This document shows, one piece after another, positions 50,723-59,821 of a stretch of DNA of 64,000 nt. The stretch lies in the NCBI RefSeq assembly GCF_934294775.1, contig NZ_CAKRAH010000009.1, positions 1-64,000 on the forward strand. The letters run 5' to 3'. This DNA comes from an uncultured Dorea sp. GTDB lineage: Bacteria; Bacillota; Clostridia; Lachnospirales; Lachnospiraceae. Under the pieces are notes generated by a model. The model saw only the letters and a program-made list of their open reading frames with translations, searched no databases and was not told the DNA's origin. Every line of letters begins with the position of its first letter. Position 1 is the first letter of the stretch. Both the position numbers and the translations under genes were made by a program.

Positions 50723-52765
50723 ATGATAGAAGAAAGATATGAACTGGCACTGGAACGTATCCGTACGATGCAGACGGAGGAGACGGTAAAGGAGCCTTAT
50801 AGAAGATATTTCCGGCAGATGGCAGAATTTGTCCTGATGCTGGATGAACTGCGGGGGGAGCTTCTGGATGGAAGATACCAGAAGCTTGAGCTGCATGCAT
50901 TAAAAGAATGGAACGAACGTCTGTATCAGGACGTTCTGCCGGGGCAGTATGAAACAAGTTATGCCAATCCGGATTATGCATGTGCACTTCTCGGGGAAGA
51001 ATACGGGCAGATATTGAGTGCTTTGTATACGGAACTGAGGGGTGCAATTGTCTATGTATTCGAAGGAAAGACGGAATATCTGGATGTGTTGTATGAACTT
51101 CTGATCGAAGTATATAACCAGTTCGAAGAAGAACCGGATATCAAGGCAGTCCGCAATATTTTTTACTGGTATGCAAGTGATTATTGTGATGTCTTTGTTG
51201 CAGACCGGGTAAGAGAGCAGATACTTCCTGAAGAATCATTTGCCACAGATATTATTGAGAACAGTGATCTGTCTGACCTGCGTTATCTGTATCAGTTTGG
51301 AGAATATATCAGTGATAATGAATGGAAAACCGCAGAGCATCTGATGAAGCTTCCGGAGGAGACCATTCAGAAGATGGCAGATGTATATACAGAAGGATAC
51401 CGGATTGGATTCATTAACACTGGAAAAGACCTGTCTAAAAAATCGGTTGTAAATATCCGGTATATTCTGGGATTTGAAAGAGTTGTAAAAAAGGCAATTG
51501 AGAACTTTGAAAAAATGGGGCTGAAGCCTGTAATCTACCGTGCGGCAGTCAGTGTCCTGACGAAGAGACAGCATATCAAGATTGGATATTACGGTGCTGT
51601 AGCGAACAAGCAGTATGAATACGACCACAAAGATGACCAGGCGTTGTTCCTGGATAAGAAATTCATGGAGCGTAGGCTGGAAGTTATGCAGACCACTTAT
51701 GAACATCATAAAAAAGAGGCAGCAGGATTTGCAGGTCCGGCAGTGATAGAGATGTTCGGGGAAGAGCCGTTTGAACCACAGGCAAAAGAGTCGGTGATCA
51801 AGCTGTCGAAGAATCAGGAAGAACTGGTACTAAGCGGGGACAGCAGACAGAGCCAGATGGTGAACCGTTATATCAAAGGTGAGGAACGAAGTTTTACGAT
51901 CATCGCATATCCGGTTCCGGAGATCGGGAAACAATACGAAGAGATCTTTGATGAGATCATCAAGATCAATACACTGGATGCAAAAGTATACGAGAAAGTG
52001 CAGCAGACACTGATCGATGCACTGGATCAGGGAGAATATGTGCACATCCTGGGACAGAACGGGAACCGTACAGACTTAAAAGTACAGCTGCATCTATTGC
52101 AGGATCCGGACAAAGAAACCATATTTGAAAACTGTGTGGCAGATGTGAATATTCCGGTTGGAGAAGTATTTACCTCACCGGTTCTGGAAGGTACGAATGG
52201 GGTATTGCATGTCGGCAAAGTCTATCTGAATGAACTGCAGTACCGTGATCTGGAGATTGCATTTTCCAATGGTATGGTTTCAGAATATAATTGTGCCAAT
52301 TTTGAGCGTGAACTGGAGAATAAGGCCTATATTCACGATAATGTGTTGTATAAGCATCCAACACTTCCGCTTGGGGAATTTGCGATCGGAACGAATACAA
52401 CCGCATATGTAACTGCGAAGAAGTATGGCATCGAAGATAAGATGCCGATTCTGATCGCAGAAAAGATGGGGCCGCATTTTGCGGTAGGAGATACCTGTTA
52501 CAGCTGGTGTGAGGATATTAAAGTCTATAACCCGAACGGAAAAGAAATCATTGCCAGAGACAACTCGGTATCGATCCGCAGAAAAGAAGATGTATCAAAA
52601 GCATATTTCCACTGCCATACAGATATCACGATTCCATATGAAGAACTGGGCAGTATTGTGGTCGTTACCAAAGATGGAAATGAGATAAAATTGCTTGAAA
52701 ATGGAAAATTTGTACTTTCTGGTACAGAGATTTTAAATGAACCATTGAAAAATTCTAATAAATAG
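50723..52765 (+). CDS. M29-like aminopeptidase with N-terminal extension
   Basis: 680 residues, longer than typical M29 enzymes (about 410). The C-terminal part (from about 245) follows the M29 pattern: a long substrate-handling region, then NIPVGEVFTSPVLEGTNG with the first metal Glu, LPLGEFAIGTNT with the second Glu, and IAEKMGPHFAVGDTCY with a His/Asp pair. Residues 1-240 form an acidic, helical extension that I do not recognise. The late HCHTDITIPY may supply a further ligand. The protein has no signal peptide, so it is cytosolic. Substrate unknown. Confidence 0.72.
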   Translation: MIEERYELALERIRTMQTEETVKEPYRRYFRQMAEFVLMLDELRGELLDGRYQKLELHALKEWNERLYQDVLPGQYETSYANPDYACALLGEEYGQILSALYTELRGAIVYVFEGKTEYLDVLYELLIEVYNQFEEEPDIKAVRNIFYWYASDYCDVFVADRVREQILPEESFATDIIENSDLSDLRYLYQFGEYISDNEWKTAEHLMKLPEETIQKMADVYTEGYRIGFINTGKDLSKKSVVNIRYILGFERVVKKAIENFEKMGLKPVIYRAAVSVLTKRQHIKIGYYGAVANKQYEYDHKDDQALFLDKKFMERRLEVMQTTYEHHKKEAAGFAGPAVIEMFGEEPFEPQAKESVIKLSKNQEELVLSGDSRQSQMVNRYIKGEERSFTIIAYPVPEIGKQYEEIFDEIIKINTLDAKVYEKVQQTLIDALDQGEYVHILGQNGNRTDLKVQLHLLQDPDKETIFENCVADVNIPVGEVFTSPVLEGTNGVLHVGKVYLNELQYRDLEIAFSNGMVSEYNCANFERELENKAYIHDNVLYKHPTLPLGEFAIGTNTTAYVTAKKYGIEDKMPILIAEKMGPHFAVGDTCYSWCEDIKVYNPNGKEIIARDNSVSIRRKEDVSKAYFHCHTDITIPYEELGSIVVVTKDGNEIKLLENGKFVLSGTEILNEPLKNSNK

Positions 52766-52807
52766 GGTATGATTTATTTGTCAAACTTATAAGAAAGGAT
52801 GAAAATT

Positions 52808-53320
52808 ATGCCAAAAGTAGGAATTATTATGGGCAGCGACTCAGATCTTAAGGTTATGAGCAAAGCTGCAGTAATGCTGGAAGAGTTAGGAATCGATTAT
52901 GAGATGACCATCATCTCAGCACATCGTGAACCAGATGAACTGATTGAATGGACCAGAGGAGCAGAAGACCGTGGAATAAAGGTTATGATCGCCGGTGCAG
53001 GAATGGCAGCAGCCCTTCCGGGAATGTGCGCAGCATTATTTGCCCTTCCGGTTATTGGTGTACCTCTCTCAGGAAAGAATCTGGACGGAATGGATGCAGT
53101 GTTCTCAATCATGCAGATGCCGCCGGGAGTTCCGGTTGCAACCGTAGCAATTGACGGAGCGAAGAATGCAGCAATCCTTGCAGCAAAGATTCTTGCAGCA
53201 TCAGATGAAGCACTTCTGAAAAAGCTGAAAGAATATACAAACGAACAGAAAGAAGCAGTAAAAGCCAAGTCTGCAAAGCTTGATTCGATCGGATATGAGG
53301 CATATCTGGCATCGAAATAA
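52808..53320 (+). CDS. purE: N5-CAIR mutase PurE, class I
   Basis: Rearranges N5-carboxyaminoimidazole ribonucleotide to CAIR in purine synthesis. The 170 residues show VGIIMGSDSDLKVM, ISAHREPDEL with the catalytic His, IAGAGMAAALPG and GVPLSGKNLDGMDAVFSIMQMPPGVPVATVAI. ATG 52808 is preferred over 52799 because AAAGGA is then 8 nt away. It begins the purE-M-N-D run. purK is not in the window. Confidence 0.96.
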   Translation: MPKVGIIMGSDSDLKVMSKAAVMLEELGIDYEMTIISAHREPDELIEWTRGAEDRGIKVMIAGAGMAAALPGMCAALFALPVIGVPLSGKNLDGMDAVFSIMQMPPGVPVATVAIDGAKNAAILAAKILAASDEALLKKLKEYTNEQKEAVKAKSAKLDSIGYEAYLASK

Positions 53321-53393
53321 AAGAAAACTTATAAAAGATAAATAAAAATCAGGTATCAGAAAAAACAAAACAAAGTACATAAGGAGACGGGTT

Positions 53394-54419
53394 ATGGATT
53401 ACAAAAAAGCAGGTGTGGATATTGAAGCAGGTTACAAATCAGTAGAGCTTATGAAAGAGCATGTGAAAAAGACCATGCGCCCAGAAGTTCTTGGTGGACT
53501 TGGAGGATTTTCAGGAGCATTTTCTCTTGCAAAGATCAAAGAGATGGAAGAGCCGGTACTGTTATCCGGAACTGACGGATGCGGAACCAAGGTAAAACTT
53601 GCTATGATCATGGATAAGCACGATACGATCGGAATCGATGCAGTAGCCATGTGTGTAAATGATATTGCATGTGCAGGTGGAGAGCCATTATTCTTCCTGG
53701 ATTATATTGCATGTGGTAAAAACTATCCGGAAAAGATCGCATCAATCGTAAAAGGTGTGGCAGAAGGATGCCTTCAGTCAGAAGCAGCACTGATCGGTGG
53801 AGAGACTGCAGAACATCCTGGACTTATGCCGGAAGATGAATATGACCTTGCAGGATTTGCAGTAGGTGTATGTGATAAGAAAGACATGATCACAGGTGAA
53901 GACTTAAAAGCCGGGGACGTACTGATCGGTATGGCATCTACAGGAGTTCACAGCAATGGATTCTCCTTGGTACGTAAAGTATTTGAGATGACAAAGGAAT
54001 CTCTGGATACTTATTATGATGATCTTGGAACAACACTTGGAGAAGCATTACTTGCTCCGACAAGAATCTATGTAAAAGCATTAAAGAGCGTAAAGAACGC
54101 AGGCGTGAAAGTAAAAGCATGCAGCCATATCACAGGTGGTGGATTCTACGAGAACATTCCAAGAATGTTAAAAGACGGAGTAAGAGCAGTGGTAGAAAAA
54201 GACAGCTACCCGGTTCCACCAATCTTTACAAAGCTTGCAAAAGAGGGAAATGTAGACGAGCATGCAATGTATAACACATATAACATGGGTATCGGTATGA
54301 TCGTTGCAGTAGATCCTGCTGATGTAGATAAGACAATGGAAGCAATCAAAGCTACAGGAGATACACCGTATGTGATCGGTCACATCGAAGACGGAGAAAA
54401 GGGAGTAACATTATGCTAA
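53394..54419 (+). CDS. purM: Phosphoribosylformylglycinamidine cyclo-ligase
   Basis: AIR synthetase, closing the imidazole ring. The 341 residues carry LGGFSGAFSL, LLSGTDGCGTKVKLAMI, GIDAVAMCVNDIACAGGEPLFFLDY, LIGGETAEHPGLM and the late SHITGGGFYENIPRML. AAGGAG precedes ATG 53394. It overlaps purN by 7 nt. Its product is the substrate for the PurK/PurE step encoded just upstream. Confidence 0.97.
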   Translation: MDYKKAGVDIEAGYKSVELMKEHVKKTMRPEVLGGLGGFSGAFSLAKIKEMEEPVLLSGTDGCGTKVKLAMIMDKHDTIGIDAVAMCVNDIACAGGEPLFFLDYIACGKNYPEKIASIVKGVAEGCLQSEAALIGGETAEHPGLMPEDEYDLAGFAVGVCDKKDMITGEDLKAGDVLIGMASTGVHSNGFSLVRKVFEMTKESLDTYYDDLGTTLGEALLAPTRIYVKALKSVKNAGVKVKACSHITGGGFYENIPRMLKDGVRAVVEKDSYPVPPIFTKLAKEGNVDEHAMYNTYNMGIGMIVAVDPADVDKTMEAIKATGDTPYVIGHIEDGEKGVTLC

Positions 54420-55039
54420 ATGTTGTAGTTCTGGTATCCGGAGGAGGAACTAATCTTCAGGCAATCATAGATGCAGTAGATTCCGGTGTGATTACTAATA
54501 CAAAGATTGCAGGAGTCATCAGCAATAATAAAAATGCATATGCGCTGGAGCGTGCAAAAAAGCATGGGATTGCGAACCAGTGTATTTCTCCTAAGGATTA
54601 TGAGACGCGTGAGATATTCAATCAGGAATTCATGAAGGCTGTAGATAAGCTGCAGCCGGATCTCATTGTACTTGCCGGCTTCCTGGTAGTGATTCCGGCA
54701 GAGATGATCGCAAAATACAGAAACCGCATGATCAACATTCATCCGTCATTGATCCCGGCTTTTTGCGGAACAGGATTTTATGGACTGAAGGTGCATGAAA
54801 AGGCACTGGAACGCGGCGTCAAAGTTGTGGGTGCGACGGTTCATTTTGTAGATGAAGGGACGGATACCGGACCGATCATTCTGCAAAAAGCGGTGGAAGT
54901 AGAACAGGGAGATACACCGGAAGTGTTACAAAGACGTGTGATGGAGCAGGCAGAATGGAAGATTCTTCCAAAGGCCATTGACCTGATCGCTAATGACAAG
55001 GTAAAAGTAGAAGGACATCATGTGACGATCGAGTCATAG
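54413..55039 (+). CDS. purN: Phosphoribosylglycinamide formyltransferase
   Basis: Transfers a formyl group from 10-formyl-THF to GAR. The 208 residues include VLVSGGGTNLQAIIDA, LAGFLVVIPAEM, the catalytic NIHPSLIPAF with the Asn-His pair, VHFVDEGTDTGPII with the catalytic Asp, and QRRVMEQ. It overlaps purM by 7 nt and lies 21 nt before purD; GGAGTAAC lies within purM upstream of the start. Confidence 0.96.
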   Translation: MLNVVVLVSGGGTNLQAIIDAVDSGVITNTKIAGVISNNKNAYALERAKKHGIANQCISPKDYETREIFNQEFMKAVDKLQPDLIVLAGFLVVIPAEMIAKYRNRMINIHPSLIPAFCGTGFYGLKVHEKALERGVKVVGATVHFVDEGTDTGPIILQKAVEVEQGDTPEVLQRRVMEQAEWKILPKAIDLIANDKVKVEGHHVTIES

Positions 55040-55060
55040 AAGATAAAGGAGTAGTGTAAG

Positions 55061-56335
55061 ATGAAGGTATTAATCGTTGGAAGTGGCGGAAGAGAACATG
55101 CAATCGCATACAGCGTTGCAAAAAGCGATAAGGTAGATAAGATTTACTGTACTCCTGGAAATGCAGGAATTGCAGAATTCGCAGAATGCGCACCGGTCGG
55201 AGCGATGGAGTTCGATAAGATCGTAGCATTTGCAAAAGAAAAAGAGATCGATCTTGTGATCGTAGGTATGGATGATCCGTTAGTTGGCGGTCTGGTAGAT
55301 GAACTGGAAGCAGCAGGAATCCGTACATTCGGACCTAGAAAAAATGCAGCAATCCTGGAGGGATCCAAGGCGTTTTCCAAGGATCTTATGAAAAAATATC
55401 ATATTCCTACCGCAGCATATGAGAATTTTACAGATCCGGACAAAGCAATTGAATATCTGAAGACAGAAGCAAAGTTCCCAATCGTATTAAAAGCAGACGG
55501 ACTGGCACTTGGAAAAGGTGTACTCATTTGTCAGGATCTGAAAGAAGCAGAAGAAGGCGTGAAGACGATCATGCTGGATAAAAAGTTCGGTACAGCCGGC
55601 AATGAGATGGTCATCGAAGAATTCATGACAGGAAGAGAAGTATCGGTATTATCTTTTGTAGATGGTAATACGATCAAGACGATGACTTCCGCACAGGATC
55701 ATAAGCGTGCAGGAGATGGAGATACAGGACTTAATACAGGCGGTATGGGTACATTTTCACCAAGTCCGTTCTATACAGAAGAAGTAGATGAATTCTGTAA
55801 GAAATATGTATACCAGGCAACTGTTGATGCCATGAAGGCAGAAGGAAGACCATTTAAAGGTGTGATCTTCTTCGGACTGATGCTGACAGCGGACGGACCA
55901 AAAGTTCTGGAATACAATGCAAGATTCGGAGATCCGGAAGCCCAGGTTGTACTTCCTAGAATGAAGAATGATATCATTGACGTGGTAGAAGCATGTATTG
56001 ACGGCACACTGGATCAGATTGATCTGCAGTTTGAAGACAATGCGGCTGTATGTGTTGTTCTGGCAAGTGACGGATATCCGGTAAAATATGACAAAGGACT
56101 TCCGATCAGCGGACTGGATGAATTTAAAAAGCATGATGGTTATTACTGCTTCCATGCCGGTACAAAATTTGACGGAGATCAGATTGTAACAAATGGTGGA
56201 CGTGTACTTGGTGTAACAGCAAAAGGAAAAGACTTAAAAGAAGCAAGAGCCAATGCCTATGCAGCAACAGAATGGGTAAAATTCGATAATAAATATATGC
56301 GTCATGATATCGGTAAAGCGATCGATGAGGCATAA
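55061..56335 (+). CDS. purD: Phosphoribosylamine-glycine ligase
   Basis: ATP-grasp ligase for GAR synthesis. The 424 residues show VLIVGSGGREHAIAY, the ATP-grasp core (about 105-300: FPIVLKADGLALGKGVLIC, GGMGTFSPSPFYTEE, FFGLMLTADGPKVLEYNARFGDPEAQVVLPRM) and the C-terminal VVLASDGYPVKYDKG. AAGGAG precedes ATG 55061. It closes the purE-purM-purN-purD group; purine genes purF, purL, purC and purB lie elsewhere. Confidence 0.97.
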   Translation: MKVLIVGSGGREHAIAYSVAKSDKVDKIYCTPGNAGIAEFAECAPVGAMEFDKIVAFAKEKEIDLVIVGMDDPLVGGLVDELEAAGIRTFGPRKNAAILEGSKAFSKDLMKKYHIPTAAYENFTDPDKAIEYLKTEAKFPIVLKADGLALGKGVLICQDLKEAEEGVKTIMLDKKFGTAGNEMVIEEFMTGREVSVLSFVDGNTIKTMTSAQDHKRAGDGDTGLNTGGMGTFSPSPFYTEEVDEFCKKYVYQATVDAMKAEGRPFKGVIFFGLMLTADGPKVLEYNARFGDPEAQVVLPRMKNDIIDVVEACIDGTLDQIDLQFEDNAAVCVVLASDGYPVKYDKGLPISGLDEFKKHDGYYCFHAGTKFDGDQIVTNGGRVLGVTAKGKDLKEARANAYAATEWVKFDNKYMRHDIGKAIDEA

Positions 56336-56416
56336 AAAGAAATATCATAAAGCAGATGCTTAGCAGCTGTATATAGAATGTTTCATGACAAATCATATTT
56401 GACAAAGAATAGTACG

Positions 56417-56454
56417 AAAAAAAGAGCTTACGATTTTGGTTGTAAGCTCTTTTT
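56417..56454 (+). terminator. Intrinsic terminator after purD
   Basis: AAAAAGAGCTTAC (56419-56431) pairs with GTAAGCTCTTTTT (56442-56454). The right arm also holds the -35 of the next promoter. Confidence 0.9.
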
Positions 56455-56494
56455 AGTTGTGTTATATTATCTCTATAACAAATGATAGAGATAA
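56440..56494 (+). promoter_or_regulatory. Promoter and perfect operator of gntR-clpC
   Basis: TTGTAA (56440-56445), 17 nt, TATATT (56463-56468). A perfect 10-bp inverted repeat TTATCTCTAT-N8-ATAGAGATAA (56467-56494) starts on the -10 and covers the start site, a repressor position. The GntR protein encoded first is the likely ligand-responsive binder. Confidence 0.8.
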
Positions 56495-56503
56495 GGTGAT
56501 AGG

Positions 56504-56878
56504 ATGCTAATAGAAATTGATTTTAACAGCAATGAAGCAATCTATGTGCAGTTACAGAATCAGATCATCATGGGAATTGCAACGGATATGATCCGGGAGG
56601 GAGATACACTTCCTTCGGTCAGACAGCTGGCAGATACCGTGGGGATTAATATGCATACGGTGAATAAGGCTTATTCTATCCTTAAGCAGGAGGGATTCAT
56701 ACAGCTGGATAGAAGAAGAGGGGCTGTGGTAGCCATAGACGCAGACAAGGCACAGGCAATGCTGAAACTCAGGGAAAAGCTTGCAATCTTACTTGCAAAA
56801 GGATGTTGTAAGAATATCGGTAGAGAAGATGTGCATGCATTGGTAGATGAGATATTTGACGAATATAGAAAGGAATAG
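56504..56878 (+). CDS. GntR-family regulator, YtrA type
   Basis: 124 residues: a winged-helix domain (about 8-76: SNEAIYVQLQNQIIMGIATDMIREGDTLPSVRQLADTVGINMHTVNKAYSILKQEGFIQLDRRRGAVV) and a short C-terminal helical dimerisation tail of about 45 residues, which is the YtrA subfamily layout. AAGGTGAT precedes ATG 56504. It is 6 nt upstream of clpC, so both are on one transcript. YtrA-type regulators usually control ABC transporter genes; here the partner is a chaperone ATPase. Confidence 0.92.
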   Translation: MLIEIDFNSNEAIYVQLQNQIIMGIATDMIREGDTLPSVRQLADTVGINMHTVNKAYSILKQEGFIQLDRRRGAVVAIDADKAQAMLKLREKLAILLAKGCCKNIGREDVHALVDEIFDEYRKE

Positions 56879-56884
56879 ACAGGC

Positions 56885-59323
56885 ATGGATTACACAAGGC
56901 AGGCAAAGGAAGTGCTGGCGATTGCAGAAAAAAGTGCAAAAGAGATGGCACATCCTTATGTGGGGACAGAACACCTGCTTCTGGGACTTAGAAAGGTATA
57001 TACCGGCGTGGCAGCACAGGTCCTTGGGGCAAATGGTGTAGATGAAGATAACATACAGAAGGTAATGGCAGAACTGATTTCTCCATCTGAGGAAACCGAA
57101 AGAAAAGGAAAGCCACAGTTCAGCCCGAGACTTTCTTATATATTAGAAGACAGTAAGATAGAAGCAGAACAGTTTCATTCAGATGAGATTGGAACAGAGC
57201 ATATGTTAGTTGCGCTGATCCGGGATGTAGACTGTGTGGCTGCGAAGATCTTAAGCACACTGGGATCCAATCTTCAAAAGATTTATCTGGATATATTCGA
57301 AACCGTTGGGATCGATCCGAAAATGTATCAGGAAGAATACGGACCGGACGGGGGCAGAAGACGCGATGGAGTTCTGGATCAGTTCGGGACAGATCTGACG
57401 GCAGAGGCAGAAGAGGGAAAACTGGATCCGGTAATCGGAAGAGAAGAAGAAATCGGACGTCTGATGCAGGTGTTAAGCAGAAGAACAAAGAATAATCCGT
57501 GTCTGGTCGGGGAACCGGGTGTTGGAAAGACTGCAGTCATCGAAGGTCTGGCAACACAGATTGCAGAAGGCATTGTACCGGAAGGGATCAGAGATAAGAG
57601 AATCTATACGATGGATCTTGCAAGCATGATTGCAGGATCAAAATACCGTGGTGAATTCGAAGAGCGTATGAAACGCCTGATCCAGGAAGTAAAGGCAGCA
57701 GGGAATATTATATTATTCCTCGATGAAGTGCATACCATTATCGGTGCCGGCGGTGCAGAAGGGGCAATGGATGCGTCTAATATCCTGAAACCGTCTCTGG
57801 CAAGAGGAGAGCTTCAGTTGATCGGAGCAACGACGATTACAGAATATCGTAAATATATCGAAAAAGATGCAGCACTGGAAAGAAGATTCCAGCCGATCAC
57901 AGTAGAAGAACCGGATCAGGAAAAATGTCTGGAGATATTAAAGGGCTTACGTCCAAGATATGAAAAGCACCATAAAGTAAAGATACAGGATGAAGCACTT
58001 GAGGCGGCAGTAAGATATTCCAGCCGTTACATTAACGACCGTTTCCTTCCAGATAAGGCAATCGATGTGGTAGATGAGGCATGCTCAAAGGTAGGACTTC
58101 GTGGATTCAAAGTCCCGGACAATATCTATAAGCTTGAAAAGACCGGACAAGAGCTGGAAAAAGATCTGGAGGATGCAATCCGTCATGGAGATATGACAGA
58201 GGCATCACTGCTTCACAAAGAACTGCATGCGACGGAAGAAAAGCTGGAACAGATTAAGAAACGCTTCCACAAGAAGAACGACGGCAAACATCTGGAAGTT
58301 ACAGAGGATGATATTACAGAAGTTGTGGCACAGTGGACGAAGATTCCGGTCAGCCGTCTGGCAGAATCGGAAAGCACCAGATTAAACAAACTGGAGCAGA
58401 CACTTCATAAACGTGTCATCGGACAGGACGAAGCAGTAACAGCCGTAGCAAAATCAATCAAACGCGGAAGAGTCGGATTAAAAGATCCAAAACGCCCGAT
58501 CGGATCATTCATGTTCCTTGGACCAACTGGTGTTGGAAAGACAGAATTATCCAAAGCACTGGCAGAAGCACTTTTCGGAGATGAAAATTCGATGATCCGT
58601 GTAGATATGTCAGAGTATATGGAAAAGCACAGTGTGGCAAAGATGATCGGTTCGCCTCCGGGATACGTGGGACATGATGATGGAGGCCAGTTAAGTGAAC
58701 AGGTAAGAAGACATCCATATTCTGTAGTACTTTTTGATGAGATTGAAAAAGCGCATCCGGATGTATTCAATATATTATTACAGGTGCTGGATGACGGACA
58801 TATTACAGATTCACAGGGAAGAAAAGTAGATTTTTCCAACACAGTGATTATCATGACATCTAATGCTGGAGCACAGTCCATTATCGATCCGAAGAAGCTT
58901 GGATTCAATACAAAAGAAGATGCGTCGGGAGATTACAAGCGGATGAAGAGCAATGTGATGAACGAGATCAAGTTCATCTTCCGTCCGGAGTTCTTAAACC
59001 GTATCGATGAGATACTGGTATTCCATCCACTGACACAGGAACAGATGCAGAAAATTGTCGGCCTGATGTGTAAAGAACTCATAAAACGCGCAAAAGAACA
59101 GCTTGGAATCAAGCTTACAATCCGTGATTCCGTGAAGAAACACATTGTAGAGACCGGCATGGATAAAAAATACGGTGCAAGACCACTAAGAAGAGCTGTG
59201 CAGAATCAGCTGGAGGATAAACTTGCAGAAGCCATACTGAACGGTGAGATTGGAAGAGACATGGAAGTCGTTGCCGGAATCTCTAAAAAAGAAATTAAAT
59301 TTACAGCAAAGACTACAAATTAA
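56885..59323 (+). CDS. clpC: ATP-dependent Clp protease ATP-binding subunit ClpC
   Basis: Hsp100 unfoldase that feeds ClpP. The 812 residues have two Clp_N repeats (about 3-70 and 80-145), AAA domain 1 with Walker A GEPGVGKT (about 210-217) and Walker B LFLDEVH, a short middle domain (about 415-460), AAA domain 2 with Walker A GPTGVGKT (about 544-551), a ClpP-contact region and the C-terminal ClpB-D2 small domain. The middle domain length fits ClpC rather than ClpB. It follows a GntR gene, not the ctsR-mcsA-mcsB set that precedes clpC in Bacillus. Confidence 0.95.
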   Translation: MDYTRQAKEVLAIAEKSAKEMAHPYVGTEHLLLGLRKVYTGVAAQVLGANGVDEDNIQKVMAELISPSEETERKGKPQFSPRLSYILEDSKIEAEQFHSDEIGTEHMLVALIRDVDCVAAKILSTLGSNLQKIYLDIFETVGIDPKMYQEEYGPDGGRRRDGVLDQFGTDLTAEAEEGKLDPVIGREEEIGRLMQVLSRRTKNNPCLVGEPGVGKTAVIEGLATQIAEGIVPEGIRDKRIYTMDLASMIAGSKYRGEFEERMKRLIQEVKAAGNIILFLDEVHTIIGAGGAEGAMDASNILKPSLARGELQLIGATTITEYRKYIEKDAALERRFQPITVEEPDQEKCLEILKGLRPRYEKHHKVKIQDEALEAAVRYSSRYINDRFLPDKAIDVVDEACSKVGLRGFKVPDNIYKLEKTGQELEKDLEDAIRHGDMTEASLLHKELHATEEKLEQIKKRFHKKNDGKHLEVTEDDITEVVAQWTKIPVSRLAESESTRLNKLEQTLHKRVIGQDEAVTAVAKSIKRGRVGLKDPKRPIGSFMFLGPTGVGKTELSKALAEALFGDENSMIRVDMSEYMEKHSVAKMIGSPPGYVGHDDGGQLSEQVRRHPYSVVLFDEIEKAHPDVFNILLQVLDDGHITDSQGRKVDFSNTVIIMTSNAGAQSIIDPKKLGFNTKEDASGDYKRMKSNVMNEIKFIFRPEFLNRIDEILVFHPLTQEQMQKIVGLMCKELIKRAKEQLGIKLTIRDSVKKHIVETGMDKKYGARPLRRAVQNQLEDKLAEAILNGEIGRDMEVVAGISKKEIKFTAKTTN

Positions 59324-59361
59324 AAATATTTTATTATATAATAGAATGAACGAAAGAAGAT

Positions 59362-59381
59362 GTTACGGTTTGAACAGTAAC
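59362..59381 (+). repeat. Short hairpin related to the pyrF-pyrK hairpin
   Basis: GTTACGGTT (59362-59370), TG, AACAGTAAC (59373-59381), one mismatch. Shares the right arm TGAACAGTAAC with the copy at 41740 and sits, like it, about 25-30 nt before a start codon. Confidence 0.6.
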
Positions 59382-59407
59382 AAGAAGAACCTTAGGAGGA
59401 CAAAAAA

Positions 59408-59821
59408 ATGGCAGCAGTGAAAGAGCTTTTAAGAGCTGAAACAGACGGTACACTTAGTTTTGGAGATTACACATTAGAGAGTAAAACTAAGCTGGATGGA
59501 TTTGATTTTCAGGGGGATATCTACAAAGTTAAGACGTTCAAAGAGATTACAAAGTTAGAAAAGAACGGAATGTTTGTATATGAATCCGTACCGGGAACTG
59601 CAGTAGAAAACTTTAAAGCAACAGAAAATGTAGTTTCATTCAAGGTTTGTGGAGAGACAGACTTCCAGTTCACACTTGGAATGGAAGCAGATGCAGAATA
59701 TGTAGTATATATGGATGATGTCAATATCGGAGATATGACAACAAACTTAAGTGGAAAGCTCAGCGTAAGTGCAGAAGCTGATCCGGGCAAAGAGATTGAG
59801 ATCAAAGTTGTAAGAAAATAA
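59408..59821 (+). CDS. Unknown conserved-looking protein before radA
   Basis: 137 residues, family not recognised. No signal peptide or membrane segment. The sequence is acidic and predicted beta-rich, with alternating strands (GTLSFGDYTLESKTKLDGF, YKVKTFKEITKLEKNGMFVY, VVSFKVCGETDFQFTLG, EYVVYMDDVNIGDMTTNLSG), suggesting a small beta-sandwich. AGGAGG lies 7 nt before ATG 59408. The stop codon overlaps the radA start by one base, so the two are coupled. I recall such proteins carrying misleading annotations such as endosialidase; nothing in the sequence supports that. Confidence 0.75.
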   Translation: MAAVKELLRAETDGTLSFGDYTLESKTKLDGFDFQGDIYKVKTFKEITKLEKNGMFVYESVPGTAVENFKATENVVSFKVCGETDFQFTLGMEADAEYVVYMDDVNIGDMTTNLSGKLSVSAEADPGKEIEIKVVRK

